Assembly (NCBI GenBank): GCA_934271715.1
Contig: CAKQRZ010000005.1
Coordinates: forward strand, 54,563-118,562
Length of the DNA: 64,000 nucleotides
Direction of reading: 5' to 3'
Origin: an uncultured Alphaproteobacteria bacterium
GTDB lineage: Bacteria; Pseudomonadota; Alphaproteobacteria; RF32; CAG-239
Under the pieces are notes generated by a model. It was not told the DNA's origin. It did not search any database and was given only the letters and a program-made list of their open reading frames with translations. Below, in pieces: positions 34,782 to 43,040 of this stretch. Each line of letters opens with the position of its first letter. Within the stretch, counting starts at the first letter, position 1. The position numbers and the translations under genes were made by a program.

Positions 34782-35315
34782 TTACGGCTCTGTGATTTCA
34801 GCTTGCAGAGCCTTTTTTATACCGGCAACCCGCTGTTCCAGCGCCTTTATATTATCGGCACACAAAACATCTTGCAGAGTATCTATTTTTTCCTCAGGCA
34901 AATCATAAATTTTCAGCGCCAGCAGACGGGCTATAACGTCGTCTGAGAAGCGTTTTTTAATTACTTTTGCCGGATTGCCGCCAATCACAGTATAGGGCGC
35001 AACGTCTTTAGTTACCACGCTGCCCGCCGCAACAACGCTGCCCTCGCCCAGTTTCACTCCCGGCATAAGCATGGCGCGCATGCCAATCCAGCAGCCGTTG
35101 CCCAGCACCGTATCGCCGCGCTGCTGATAACTTTCTGCAATATGCTCCATAAACGGATAATTAGAAAACCAATCGTTGCGGTGCGTATTGTTGCCGCCCA
35201 GTAAAATAATCGCCTCTGCGCCGATACAGACATAATTGCCGATGTAAAGCTTGTCTAACTCCCATTGCGGCGTCCAATTTTTTAGGCTATGCTCATCGCC
35301 GTATAAATAACGCAC
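34782..35315 (-). CDS. CatB/Vat-type xenobiotic acyltransferase, N-terminus frameshifted
   Basis: 177 residues open from 35315. The hexapeptide-repeat (left-handed beta-helix) core of CatB/Vat acetyltransferases is intact: YIGNYVCIGAEAIILLGG, HRNDWFSNYPF, and GNGCWIGMRAMLMPGVKLGEG. Such enzymes transfer acetyl from acetyl-CoA to chloramphenicol, streptogramins or unknown small molecules. The expected first ~40 residues lie upstream in another frame: GAAAGG and ATG at 35437 give MEKFWSRVEY, and the missing part (NPNIIISGTKSYYSN) resumes one base out near 35411. One extra T would join them. The gene is either inactive, made from an internal start, or affected by a sequencing error. Confidence 0.75.
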   Translation of the reverse strand: MRYLYGDEHSLKNWTPQWELDKLYIGNYVCIGAEAIILLGGNNTHRNDWFSNYPFMEHIAESYQQRGDTVLGNGCWIGMRAMLMPGVKLGEGSVVAAGSVVTKDVAPYTVIGGNPAKVIKKRFSDDVIARLLALKIYDLPEEKIDTLQDVLCADNIKALEQRVAGIKKALQAEITEP

Positions 35316-35470
35316 GACATAATCTTCAAAATTTTCCGTCCATGCGTTGCTGTAATAGCTTTTTGTTCCGCTGATTATAATGTTTGGATTTTTACTGTCT
35401 GCGCTAAATATTCAACTCTTGACCAAAACTTTTCCATTTTATGCCTTTCAAAATCAGCTAATCTTTTGCA

Positions 35471-35574
35471 AAACCTCGGATAATGAGGTTAATACGCATT
35501 AACTTTTTTGCGCCGTGTACAAACTAGTACACAAGCACAAAAAGTTAAAAGTAGTAGACCATTAGACGAGGTTT
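35471..35574. repeat. 104-nt structured palindromic element, copy A
   Basis: Nested stems: AAACCTCG (35471-35478)/CGAGGTTT (35567-35574); TAATG (35481-35485)/CATTA (35560-35564); a T-rich/A-rich middle stem; and an apical hairpin GTGTAC (35515-35520)/GTACAC (35527-35532). It starts inside the stop codon of the cvpA-like gene. A second copy of exactly the same length lies after pyk (56441-56544), with compensatory changes. Confidence 0.75.
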
Positions 35575-36425
35575 TAAAGATTCTCGTCTATTTTTTTAAT
35601 TTCCTTTACCCCCTCATCCTTGGCTGGGGCGGCACTCTCATCTGTGGTTACAACTTTATCTTCAAGCTCATCCATCAGCTTATCTAAATCCGAGGTTTCA
35701 TCTTTTTTATAGCCCTCATTCTCTGCCTTGGCTTCGCCCTCCACTTTTGGCTGAACCAGCTTATTAAACAGCTCTTCGCCGCTCTTTTTCAAAACATCTC
35801 CGGCAATATCGGCGGCATTAACTTTGCTCTCAGATGAATTTTCATCTTTAGCAGCATCATCTTTAGCCTTATCGGCCTCCGCTTCATCTGTTTTAGCCGC
35901 GCCGAAGCCTAAACTCTCGCCTTTGGCTTTTAAGTCATCAAACCATTTTTCCGGAATTAGACCTTTAATCGGTCCGGAAGCATCTCCGGCAAGTTTAAAA
36001 TAGCGAGATTCTGCAAATACACCTTTTTGCGATTCTTCAGGAATCAACGATGAAATCATAATCTGGAGCAAAATTACAATAATCACGCCGCGGAAAATAC
36101 CAAAAATAAAGCCTAAGATACGGTCCAGCGAACTAAGCTTGCTAAAACGAATCTGCGTGCTGATTTTGTCGGCTGCCAACACCCAAAAAATACAGAACAT
36201 AATTAAAATAACCATACCGGAAACAAGGTTGGACAGCACATCTGAGGCTATATATTTTTTCATAATCGGGTCAACAACAGGCAATAAATAATAAACCGAG
36301 ACACCAGCTAAAAGCCATCCGGTGATGGACAGCAATTCTTTTGTAACACCGCGGGCGATTGCAACTAACGCCGAAACGCCGACAATTACCAAAAACACCA
36401 CATCCAAGTTGTTTAATTGTTCCAT
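35574..36425 (-). CDS. CvpA-family membrane protein
   Basis: 283 residues. The first ~150 hold four transmembrane helices in the CvpA (colicin V production) pattern: LDVVFLVIVGVSALVAIARG, the loop GVTKELLSITGW, and DRILGFIFGIFRG. The C-terminal ~130 residues are charged, Ala/Glu/Lys/Asp-rich and probably disordered. CvpA proteins affect envelope homeostasis; the mechanism is not settled. It follows radA in the same direction (10 nt), a common alphaproteobacterial pairing. Confidence 0.85.
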   Translation of the reverse strand: MEQLNNLDVVFLVIVGVSALVAIARGVTKELLSITGWLLAGVSVYYLLPVVDPIMKKYIASDVLSNLVSGMVILIMFCIFWVLAADKISTQIRFSKLSSLDRILGFIFGIFRGVIIVILLQIMISSLIPEESQKGVFAESRYFKLAGDASGPIKGLIPEKWFDDLKAKGESLGFGAAKTDEAEADKAKDDAAKDENSSESKVNAADIAGDVLKKSGEELFNKLVQPKVEGEAKAENEGYKKDETSDLDKLMDELEDKVVTTDESAAPAKDEGVKEIKKIDENL

Positions 36426-36435
36426 AGTTTTGCTC

Positions 36436-37818
36436 CTAATTAAACCAATTTATTAAACGATGAACATTGCCGATTTCATAGCAAGAAAGTTCATAATTTT
36501 TTGCGCCTTTATCTTTTTTATCTTTACCGAACGACGGAGGAATAATGGCGCTGACAAAACCAAGCTTATGCGCTTCTTTCATACGCAGATTAGGCTGGCT
36601 GACGGCTCTGATTTCGCCGGAAAGTCCGATTTCGCCGAACACCACCATATCGGCCGGCAGCGGCTTGTTTGTCAGCGATGAAATAACCGCCATAGCCACA
36701 GCCAAATCAGCGGCAGGTTCAGTGATTTTTAAGCCTCCGGCTATATTCAAATAGACATCATGCGAACTGAAATTCATACTGCAGCGAGCTTCCAATACCG
36801 CCAAAATCATAGACAGGCGGTTAGAATCCCAGCCCACAACCGCACGTTTCGGCGTGGAGTAGCCGCTCGGACTGACTAAAGCCTGAATTTCAACCAACAG
36901 CGGACGAGAGCCTTCTATACCGGCGAACACACAAGAACCGGAAACATTGCCCTGCCGCTCTGCCAAAAACAAAGCCGATGGATTTTCTACCTCAACTAAG
37001 CCTTTATCCTGCATTTCAAACACGCCGATTTCATCAGTCGCGCCATAGCGATTTTTGACCGCGCGCAAAATTCTGAAATGATGTCCGCGCTCCCCTTCAA
37101 AATAAAGCACCGTATCAACCATGTGTTCCAAAACACGCGGACCGGCGATTTCTCCCTGTTTTGTCACATGTCCGACCAAAAACAGTACAAATCCTTTGCG
37201 TTTTGCCAGTTTTATCAACTCGTATGCACAGGCACGCACCTGTCCGACACTTCCCGGAGTGGATTCTACCTCATCCAGATACATCGTCTGAATAGAGTCA
37301 ATAATCACAACCGCGGCATCTGTTTTTTCCAGAGTGGTAATAATATTGCGGACATCCGTGGCACTTGCCAAATTGACCGGACTTTCAGCCAGTCCCAATC
37401 GACTAGCGCGGATACGCACCTGGTCAATGGCTTCTTCACCAGAAATATAATAACATGGATAGTGTTCTTCTTTATTCGCCAAACCGGTGCAGACCTGTAG
37501 CAGCAAGGTGGATTTGCCGATTCCTGGGTCGCCGCCCACTAAAATAACCGAACCGGGAACCAATCCGCCGCCGGTCACGCGGTCAATTTCCTTAATGCCG
37601 GTTTGCAGGCGCGAATAAGTGTTCTGCTCGCCTTTGAGCGGTACAAAATCAATAATTTTACCCTCTTTACGCGGATTTATTTTAGAAAAACCATCAGTTT
37701 TCTGCACTTCTTCAACAATTGTATTCCACTCACCGCAAGAATCGCACTTTCCCTGCCAGCGCGGATAAGCGGCGCCGCAGTTTTGACAAACATATAAACT
37801 GACGTTTTTCTTAGCCAT
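36436..37818 (-). CDS. radA: DNA repair protein RadA
   Basis: 460 residues, full length. The N-terminal C4 zinc finger is CQNCG...CDSCG (residues ~10-30). The RecA-like ATPase has Walker A GGDPGIGKST, and the RadA-specific motif is KNRYG (Tyr in place of the usual Phe). A C-terminal Lon-protease-like domain follows. RadA promotes branch migration in homologous recombination. A 3-nt gap separates it from the mlaF-like gene upstream. Confidence 0.95.
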   Translation of the reverse strand: MAKKNVSLYVCQNCGAAYPRWQGKCDSCGEWNTIVEEVQKTDGFSKINPRKEGKIIDFVPLKGEQNTYSRLQTGIKEIDRVTGGGLVPGSVILVGGDPGIGKSTLLLQVCTGLANKEEHYPCYYISGEEAIDQVRIRASRLGLAESPVNLASATDVRNIITTLEKTDAAVVIIDSIQTMYLDEVESTPGSVGQVRACAYELIKLAKRKGFVLFLVGHVTKQGEIAGPRVLEHMVDTVLYFEGERGHHFRILRAVKNRYGATDEIGVFEMQDKGLVEVENPSALFLAERQGNVSGSCVFAGIEGSRPLLVEIQALVSPSGYSTPKRAVVGWDSNRLSMILAVLEARCSMNFSSHDVYLNIAGGLKITEPAADLAVAMAVISSLTNKPLPADMVVFGEIGLSGEIRAVSQPNLRMKEAHKLGFVSAIIPPSFGKDKKDKGAKNYELSCYEIGNVHRLINWFN

Positions 37819-37821
37819 AGC

Positions 37822-38574
37822 CTACACTTCCATTTTTATCGGCCCCTGAGAACAGCCGTGAATAAATTGCTGTAAATACGGATTCTCGGACTTATCCATT
37901 TCTTTTACCGTACCGGACCAAATAATTTTTCCTTTATACAGCATAGCGATACGGTCGGCAATTTTGCGCGCCGAAGCCATGTCATGAGTAATAGTCAAAG
38001 TTGTTGCACCCAAACCGCGGGCGGATTCTATAATCAAATCGTTAATCACATCAGCCATAATTGGGTCCAGACCGGTTGTCGGCTCGTCAAAAAAGATAAT
38101 TTCAGGACGGCTGATAATCGCCCGCGCCAAGCCGACGCGCTTTTGCATGCCGCCGGAAAGTTCTGCCGGAGACAAATCGGCAACATCCGGAGCCAAACCA
38201 ACCTGACGCAGCACGCGGATAGCCGAAACTTTAGCCTGTTTGCGTGACTTTTCGCCCTTCTGCAGCAGCCGGAACGCCACATTTTCCCATACGCTTAAAC
38301 TATCAAACAAAGCTGCGCCCTGAAACAGCATTCCCATTTTTTCATGAATATCTTTTTTGCTGCCGACTGTTTCTTCATCATCAATTTTGATTGAACCGCA
38401 ATCAGGCGTTAACAAACCTTGAATGCACTTAATCAAAACAGACTTACCTGTTCCGGAACCGCCGATAACCACAAGGGATTCGCCTTTTTTAATATCTAAA
38501 TCCACACCATCAAGCACTTTCTTTTTACCGAATGCTTTGTATAAATTGCGAATTTCTATTTTATTTTCACTCAT
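37822..38574 (-). CDS. mlaF: MlaF-like ABC transporter ATPase
   Basis: 250 residues. Walker A GGSGTGKS, signature LSGGMQKRVGLARA and Walker B IIFFDEPTTGLDP fit the Mkl/MlaF/Ttg2A family, which energises phospholipid (or solvent) transport between inner and outer membranes. It lies 8 nt downstream of the permease gene. No MlaD (MCE) or MlaC gene is adjacent, so the rest of the system is elsewhere. Confidence 0.88.
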   Translation of the reverse strand: MSENKIEIRNLYKAFGKKKVLDGVDLDIKKGESLVVIGGSGTGKSVLIKCIQGLLTPDCGSIKIDDEETVGSKKDIHEKMGMLFQGAALFDSLSVWENVAFRLLQKGEKSRKQAKVSAIRVLRQVGLAPDVADLSPAELSGGMQKRVGLARAIISRPEIIFFDEPTTGLDPIMADVINDLIIESARGLGATTLTITHDMASARKIADRIAMLYKGKIIWSGTVKEMDKSENPYLQQFIHGCSQGPIKMEV

Positions 38575-38582
38575 GGCGCACC

Positions 38583-39380
38583 TTATTTAGAAAAGAACAT
38601 TTCTGTAATTAAATAGTTAAAGATTAAAATTAGGATAGACGACGAAACCACGGCATTAGTTGTAGCTTCGCCCACGCCTTGAGCGCCTCCTTTGGAACGA
38701 TAGCCGTGATAGCACCCCATTATTGAAATTATAAAACCAAAAACACCGGCTTTCACCATACCGGAAATCACATCAATCGCTTGCAGATTCTGCATGGTGG
38801 CGTTAATATAGTTAGCCGGATTAAAATCAAGCTTATAAACTCCGACCACATAACCGCCGAAAATACCGATAATATCGCCGAACAGCACCAAAAGCGGCAT
38901 AACCACCACACCGGCCCAGAGTCGCGGCGCCATTAAATAGCGAAACGGATTTGCCGATAGTGTAACCAACGCGTCAATTTGCTCAGTAACGCGCATTGTT
39001 CCAATTTCTGCCGCCATCGCCGCGCCAATACGTCCGGCAACCATTAAAGCCGACAAAACCGGAGCGAGTTCACGCGTAACCGATATCAAAACTACCGTCG
39101 CGACAGCGCTTTCAGCACCGAATTTAGAAAACCCCGAATAGGTCTGAATGGCAATCACCATACCGGCAAACAGCGTGGTTAAACCAACAACCGGCAGCGA
39201 ATAAAACCCCATATTCAAAAACTGATTAAAAAACAGCTTAATATAAAACGGCGGCACAAAACAGTTATACACCGATTTTGCCACAAAACGCGTAAACGCC
39301 CCCAGCTCCAGCACAAAAGAGAGCAGCGGCTTGCCCAAAAGCTGTAAAAACGCTTCAATGTTTTTCTTTAGCATATTCAA
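38583..39380 (-). CDS. mlaE: MlaE-like ABC transporter permease
   Basis: 265 residues, MlaE/YrbE family, with about five hydrophobic helices. Conserved blocks are GMVIAIQTYSGFSKFGAE, SVTRELAPVLSALMVAGRIGAAMAAE as a continuous family motif region (~100-130), and GCYHGYRSKGGAQGVGEATT near the C-terminus. It forms the inner-membrane part of a lipid transporter with the MlaF-like ATPase. The gene upstream, hprK, ends 5 nt away. Confidence 0.9.
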   Translation of the reverse strand: MNMLKKNIEAFLQLLGKPLLSFVLELGAFTRFVAKSVYNCFVPPFYIKLFFNQFLNMGFYSLPVVGLTTLFAGMVIAIQTYSGFSKFGAESAVATVVLISVTRELAPVLSALMVAGRIGAAMAAEIGTMRVTEQIDALVTLSANPFRYLMAPRLWAGVVVMPLLVLFGDIIGIFGGYVVGVYKLDFNPANYINATMQNLQAIDVISGMVKAGVFGFIISIMGCYHGYRSKGGAQGVGEATTNAVVSSSILILIFNYLITEMFFSK

Positions 39381-39385
39381 ATTTC

Positions 39386-39826
39386 CTATTCTGTTTTCAA
39401 AAGATTATCGCGCAGTTTGACAATAATCTTTTCCAAAATTGTCGTGTCCTCAGCATACAAATCTATTGCCGGAATTTCAACACCTAAAATGTTTTCTGTT
39501 TTATTTTTTGGCAGACGCTCAAGATTTTCTTTTGCCGGCAGCAGATTTACCAGCAGGCTGACTGCCGCCTCCTCCGCATACTCATAGCGGGAAATTCCAA
39601 CGTTGCGGATTTCCAAAAGCCCGCGGATATTTTGCGGAGAGCTGCCCCAAAGCTTATTTTGCCGTACTTTCAGCTCAACCACATCATCGGCGACCAGCAC
39701 CGCGTTTTTATTTTCTATAAATTTAAGCGCCAGCTCAGATTTGCCGCTGCCGGATTTTCCCCTAAACAAAATCCCCTTATTGCGCCACAAGACAAATGAA
39801 GCGTGCATTGTGCATAACTCAGACAT
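39386..39826 (-). CDS. hprK: HPr kinase/phosphorylase, short alphaproteobacterial form
   Basis: 146 residues from the ATG at 39826, which overlaps the tsaE stop by 8 nt; an in-frame upstream ATG lies inside tsaE. It contains only the C-terminal catalytic domain of HprK: P-loop FRGKSGSGKSELALK, then LVADDVVEL and RNVGISRYEY. This truncated form without the N-terminal domain is usual in alphaproteobacteria, where it phosphorylates HPr in a regulatory phosphotransferase system. No HPr or EIIA gene is in the window. Confidence 0.85.
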   Translation of the reverse strand: MSELCTMHASFVLWRNKGILFRGKSGSGKSELALKFIENKNAVLVADDVVELKVRQNKLWGSSPQNIRGLLEIRNVGISRYEYAEEAAVSLLVNLLPAKENLERLPKNKTENILGVEIPAIDLYAEDTTILEKIIVKLRDNLLKTE

Positions 39827-40268
39827 CGGCGAGCCGTTTCTGTTTGCTTGCATCTTCGGTAGAAATTGTGATTTTGCGCCCGCTGCCGTTCATTTCTATA
39901 TTGACATTCCACATATTGCGCGGCGAAAAAGCCCCCATTCTTTCCGGCCATTCCACCAGACTCACGCCGGAATAAAAAGCCTCTTCCACCCCAAGCTCAA
40001 AAATTTCCGCCGGCTTTTCCAAACGGTATAAATCATAGTGATAAATATCAAAAGCTTCGGCGCTGTAGGTTTGCAAAAGCGTAAAAGTCGGACTGGGAAC
40101 TTCTCTGGCTCCGGTCAGTTTTTGAATAAACGCCCGCGCAAACACGCTTTTACCGGCGCCCAAAGTGCCGTTTAACGCCCATACATCGCCCTGCACGCTG
40201 ATTGCCGCCAATTTTTCGGCCAAAGCGCCGGTATCGGCTTCGCTGTCAGATATAAAAACCTTTTCCAT
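39819..40268 (-). CDS. tsaE: tRNA threonylcarbamoyladenosine ATPase TsaE
   Basis: 149 residues from the ATG at 40268, whose A is shared with the preceding stop (TAATG). P-loop GTLGAGKSVFARA is followed by SPTFTLLQTY, IYHYDLYRL and LVEWPERMG, all TsaE hallmarks. With TsaB and TsaD it makes the t6A modification next to the anticodon of ANN-reading tRNAs, such as the tRNA-Thr in this window. Confidence 0.94.
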   Translation of the reverse strand: MEKVFISDSEADTGALAEKLAAISVQGDVWALNGTLGAGKSVFARAFIQKLTGAREVPSPTFTLLQTYSAEAFDIYHYDLYRLEKPAEIFELGVEEAFYSGVSLVEWPERMGAFSPRNMWNVNIEMNGSGRKITISTEDASKQKRLADV

Positions 40269-41206
40269 TAGAACCACCCGTCAAAGTTAAACCAATCCGA
40301 TTTTTGTTCATTGCTGATTTTAGCCCGCTGAGCCTGCATTTTCCGCCAGTCGCTCGGGCGGTAAAAACGCCCGTTCCACAGGCCTTTAAGCTCTTTGCGC
40401 GCTTGTTTTTCATACGGCACATAAACATCTGTGTTTTTAGCATAGGCCACAGCCCATCCAGCTTCTACAATCGCAGCCGCTACATCATATTCTCCCAAAA
40501 AACAAACACCGGTCGCCCGATGTTTTATAACATTCCCCAAAATATGACATTTAACTTCTTGGCCGTTTATCCAGTTTTGCATCCAGCTGACGGCTTTATG
40601 CCCGCAGGCATAAGCCTGCCCGCGTGAATTAGAGCAGTTTTGCTCAGGATTCGGCGCATCCACGCCCAACAGCTTCACATCTATCCCCCGCACGCGCAGA
40701 ACGCTTCCGGTTATAACTCTCGGCACGCCGTGGATTTCCGGATAGTCCAGCGGATTAAAACTGCTTATCTGCGCCGGCTCTTCTTCTTTGCCGAACATAG
40801 AAGATAGTTTGGTTAGAAAACCGCCGTCTTCCTCAGCGCTTGACCCAGAATCCGCCGCCACCGGCGCTAAACCGTCCATACTGCCGTCGGCCTGCGTATA
40901 TTCTGCATTGGCGCCGTTTTCGCTGAACAGCTGGCTTGCGGCATTTTGCGCCGAGCCGCCTCCGCCGATAATTCCCAGACAATACAAAATAAACGCCACT
41001 ACCGCGCCGATAACCGCAAAAGTAAAGAAAAAGCTTACGGTTGACCACATTACCTTAAACAAAATATAAAGGATAACAAAGGCGATAATCACGCCCATAA
41101 ATCCCATGCCCTGCAGCGAAGTGCTGTCGCTTTGCGTCCCCGCGCCGCCAAAATACATCAGCGCCGCAAACAGCCCCCATAAGAATACTTTTTTTAAAAA
41201 AAACAT
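40268..41206 (-). CDS. Membrane-anchored SNase-like (thermonuclease) protein
   Basis: 312 residues. Two or three hydrophobic helices occupy ~1-80. An acidic/Ser linker follows, then a staphylococcal-nuclease-like OB-fold domain from ~165: VLRVRGIDVKLLGVDAPNPEQ, then RGQAYACGHKAVSWM and KELKGLWNGRFYRPSDW. The Asp and Arg of the SNase pattern are partly recognisable, but whether it is an active nuclease is unclear. Several Cys (CSN, CGH, CHI, CFL) suggest disulfides, so the domain is probably periplasmic. It is translationally coupled to tsaE. Confidence 0.8.
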   Translation of the reverse strand: MFFLKKVFLWGLFAALMYFGGAGTQSDSTSLQGMGFMGVIIAFVILYILFKVMWSTVSFFFTFAVIGAVVAFILYCLGIIGGGGSAQNAASQLFSENGANAEYTQADGSMDGLAPVAADSGSSAEEDGGFLTKLSSMFGKEEEPAQISSFNPLDYPEIHGVPRVITGSVLRVRGIDVKLLGVDAPNPEQNCSNSRGQAYACGHKAVSWMQNWINGQEVKCHILGNVIKHRATGVCFLGEYDVAAAIVEAGWAVAYAKNTDVYVPYEKQARKELKGLWNGRFYRPSDWRKMQAQRAKISNEQKSDWFNFDGWF

Positions 41207-41266
41207 CGGTCAGCCTCTGATTTGTTATTTTCGCCTATTAGAGCATAGTTTTTATGCTTGTGCAAG

Positions 41267-43027
41267 TTATTTATACAATTTAGGCAAAGGTTCATTTTCG
41301 TCCTGCCCCGAGTTTGGATGCCTGCACTCCTTGACTGCGGACATAATTTTGCCGTCATCCAGTTTTTCGGCAGCTCCGGCATACAGATTTTGATTAAGCT
41401 TGCGCAGCTGGCCGCTGAAATCTTCATTAGCAACCACCTTTGCCAGCTCTTCCAAATTAGCGATATTGCGTCCGGCAAAAGTTTCATTTCCCCACAAAAG
41501 CAAATTATCCCGCAGCAGGCGATAGTCATTATCCGCTAAATTTTTACGCAGGACCGCGCACCAATTATAGCCGGTTCTGCAGGTTTTCTCGGCCTGACGG
41601 GGACGGCGCAGCAGCAAACTTGCCAGCAAACCGGCGGCAAAAGCAGCGGCAACCCACAAAATATTAACCGCGTATCCGCTTTCTGCCGTCTGCGGCAAAG
41701 GCTCTGTACTATTTTGCTGCGGTGCGGCAAAAGGATTTTCCGGCTCTGCCGCTTTTACATTTTCAGCCGGCTGATTTTCTGCCGCCGGAGTTCCCTCCAC
41801 GAACACTTTTTCGGCCGGAATAACCGCCGTTTCAACTTTTTTAGTCTTTATATTATACCATGGCACGCGGATTTCCGGCAAAATCTGCTCGCCGCCTTTT
41901 TGCGGAATATACACTACTCTGGTTACTGATTGGGCGATGACTCTGCCGTCAAAAATTTTAGCCTCTAATTCCGGATTTTCCGGATATACTTTAAAGTTTT
42001 CATCATCCTGAAAACTGATTTCCGGAAGCTGGGTTTCCGCCACGCCGGAAGCTAAGATAATTATCTGGCGCGCCACGGTTTCGCCGACTTTAAACAACGG
42101 CTTTTTTTCGTTCCATAAAGCCTTTACCTTGACTTCATCCGACGGCAGCCACCATTTTGCCCCATATTCCGCCGCTGCCGGCAGCACTTCTATGGTTTGC
42201 GCTTTTGTATACAGCTCAACCGGTTTCTGCGTGCCGAACATTTCATCAAAATCGACATTCATCAGCTGAAACAAGCTGTTTACCCCCTGATGCAGCAGCG
42301 GATGATTTGCCGCTTGGTCAAACCCCATATAAAAACCGTTTATTTTTGCCGCAGGCAAATCCTGCTTGCCGCTTTTCTGCGGAAACATCGCATAATAAAA
42401 CTTAATTTCCGTTTCGCCGTTCTGCTGTTTTATTACAGGTTTCTGTAAAGGCTTTATAATCCAATTTTCAGCATTTACGAACTGCGGCTCCGAAGTCAGC
42501 TGCAGACCGATTTTATCTTTAATCGTCAGCACGGCATTGACTTCTTGCTGCACATACGGCTGCTGCAGATTTATAGCTAAATCAACCGAAAATTTGTTAG
42601 CTTCAGCCAGCTGATTGTCATTTTTTATCTTATTTTGAGCTTTGCCGGCCGCTGAAGCTGTTCCCTGCGGCAAAACTTTTATCTGCAGCGGCTGGCTTTT
42701 ATATTTGCCGGCGCTTACCGCGGGAATAGTGATATTGCCATCATGTTTCGGCAGCAAACCGATATCCCAGTCGCGCAGCTCTGAGCTTTGTCCGTTTACA
42801 TAGCTGATTTGTGAAGAACTGGAGGTGGAATAAATGCTGAAATCATCCTGCAGCACGCTTAAATCCGGCTGCAGCGACGCTCCGTTTTTACCGTCATACG
42901 ATAAATTCAGATTAAAAACTTCGCCCATCGGCACTTCTGTGCTGTCAACGCTTGCCGTTAAAGTTTCAGCTGCCGCCGCGGCAATCTGCCAAAGCAGCGC
43001 CAGAATTATCAACATCAACTTTTTCAT
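41267..43027 (-). CDS. batD: BatD-like protein
   Basis: 586 residues from the ATG at 43027, chosen because it begins the signal peptide (MKKLMLIILALLW) and follows GTGAGGG. The mature part has repeated beta domains typical of BatD (NLNLSYDGKNG, LPKHDGNITIPA, KSGKQDLPAAKING). A transmembrane helix (ILWVAAAFAAGLLASLLL) near residue ~475 is followed by a cytoplasmic tail. Bat proteins form an inner-membrane complex with MoxR and are linked to stress tolerance. It is the last gene of the run DUF4381-batA-batB/C-batD. Confidence 0.85.
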   Translation of the reverse strand: MKKLMLIILALLWQIAAAAAETLTASVDSTEVPMGEVFNLNLSYDGKNGASLQPDLSVLQDDFSIYSTSSSSQISYVNGQSSELRDWDIGLLPKHDGNITIPAVSAGKYKSQPLQIKVLPQGTASAAGKAQNKIKNDNQLAEANKFSVDLAINLQQPYVQQEVNAVLTIKDKIGLQLTSEPQFVNAENWIIKPLQKPVIKQQNGETEIKFYYAMFPQKSGKQDLPAAKINGFYMGFDQAANHPLLHQGVNSLFQLMNVDFDEMFGTQKPVELYTKAQTIEVLPAAAEYGAKWWLPSDEVKVKALWNEKKPLFKVGETVARQIIILASGVAETQLPEISFQDDENFKVYPENPELEAKIFDGRVIAQSVTRVVYIPQKGGEQILPEIRVPWYNIKTKKVETAVIPAEKVFVEGTPAAENQPAENVKAAEPENPFAAPQQNSTEPLPQTAESGYAVNILWVAAAFAAGLLASLLLRRPRQAEKTCRTGYNWCAVLRKNLADNDYRLLRDNLLLWGNETFAGRNIANLEELAKVVANEDFSGQLRKLNQNLYAGAAEKLDDGKIMSAVKECRHPNSGQDENEPLPKLYK

Positions 43028-43040
43028 TATTCCCTCACTT

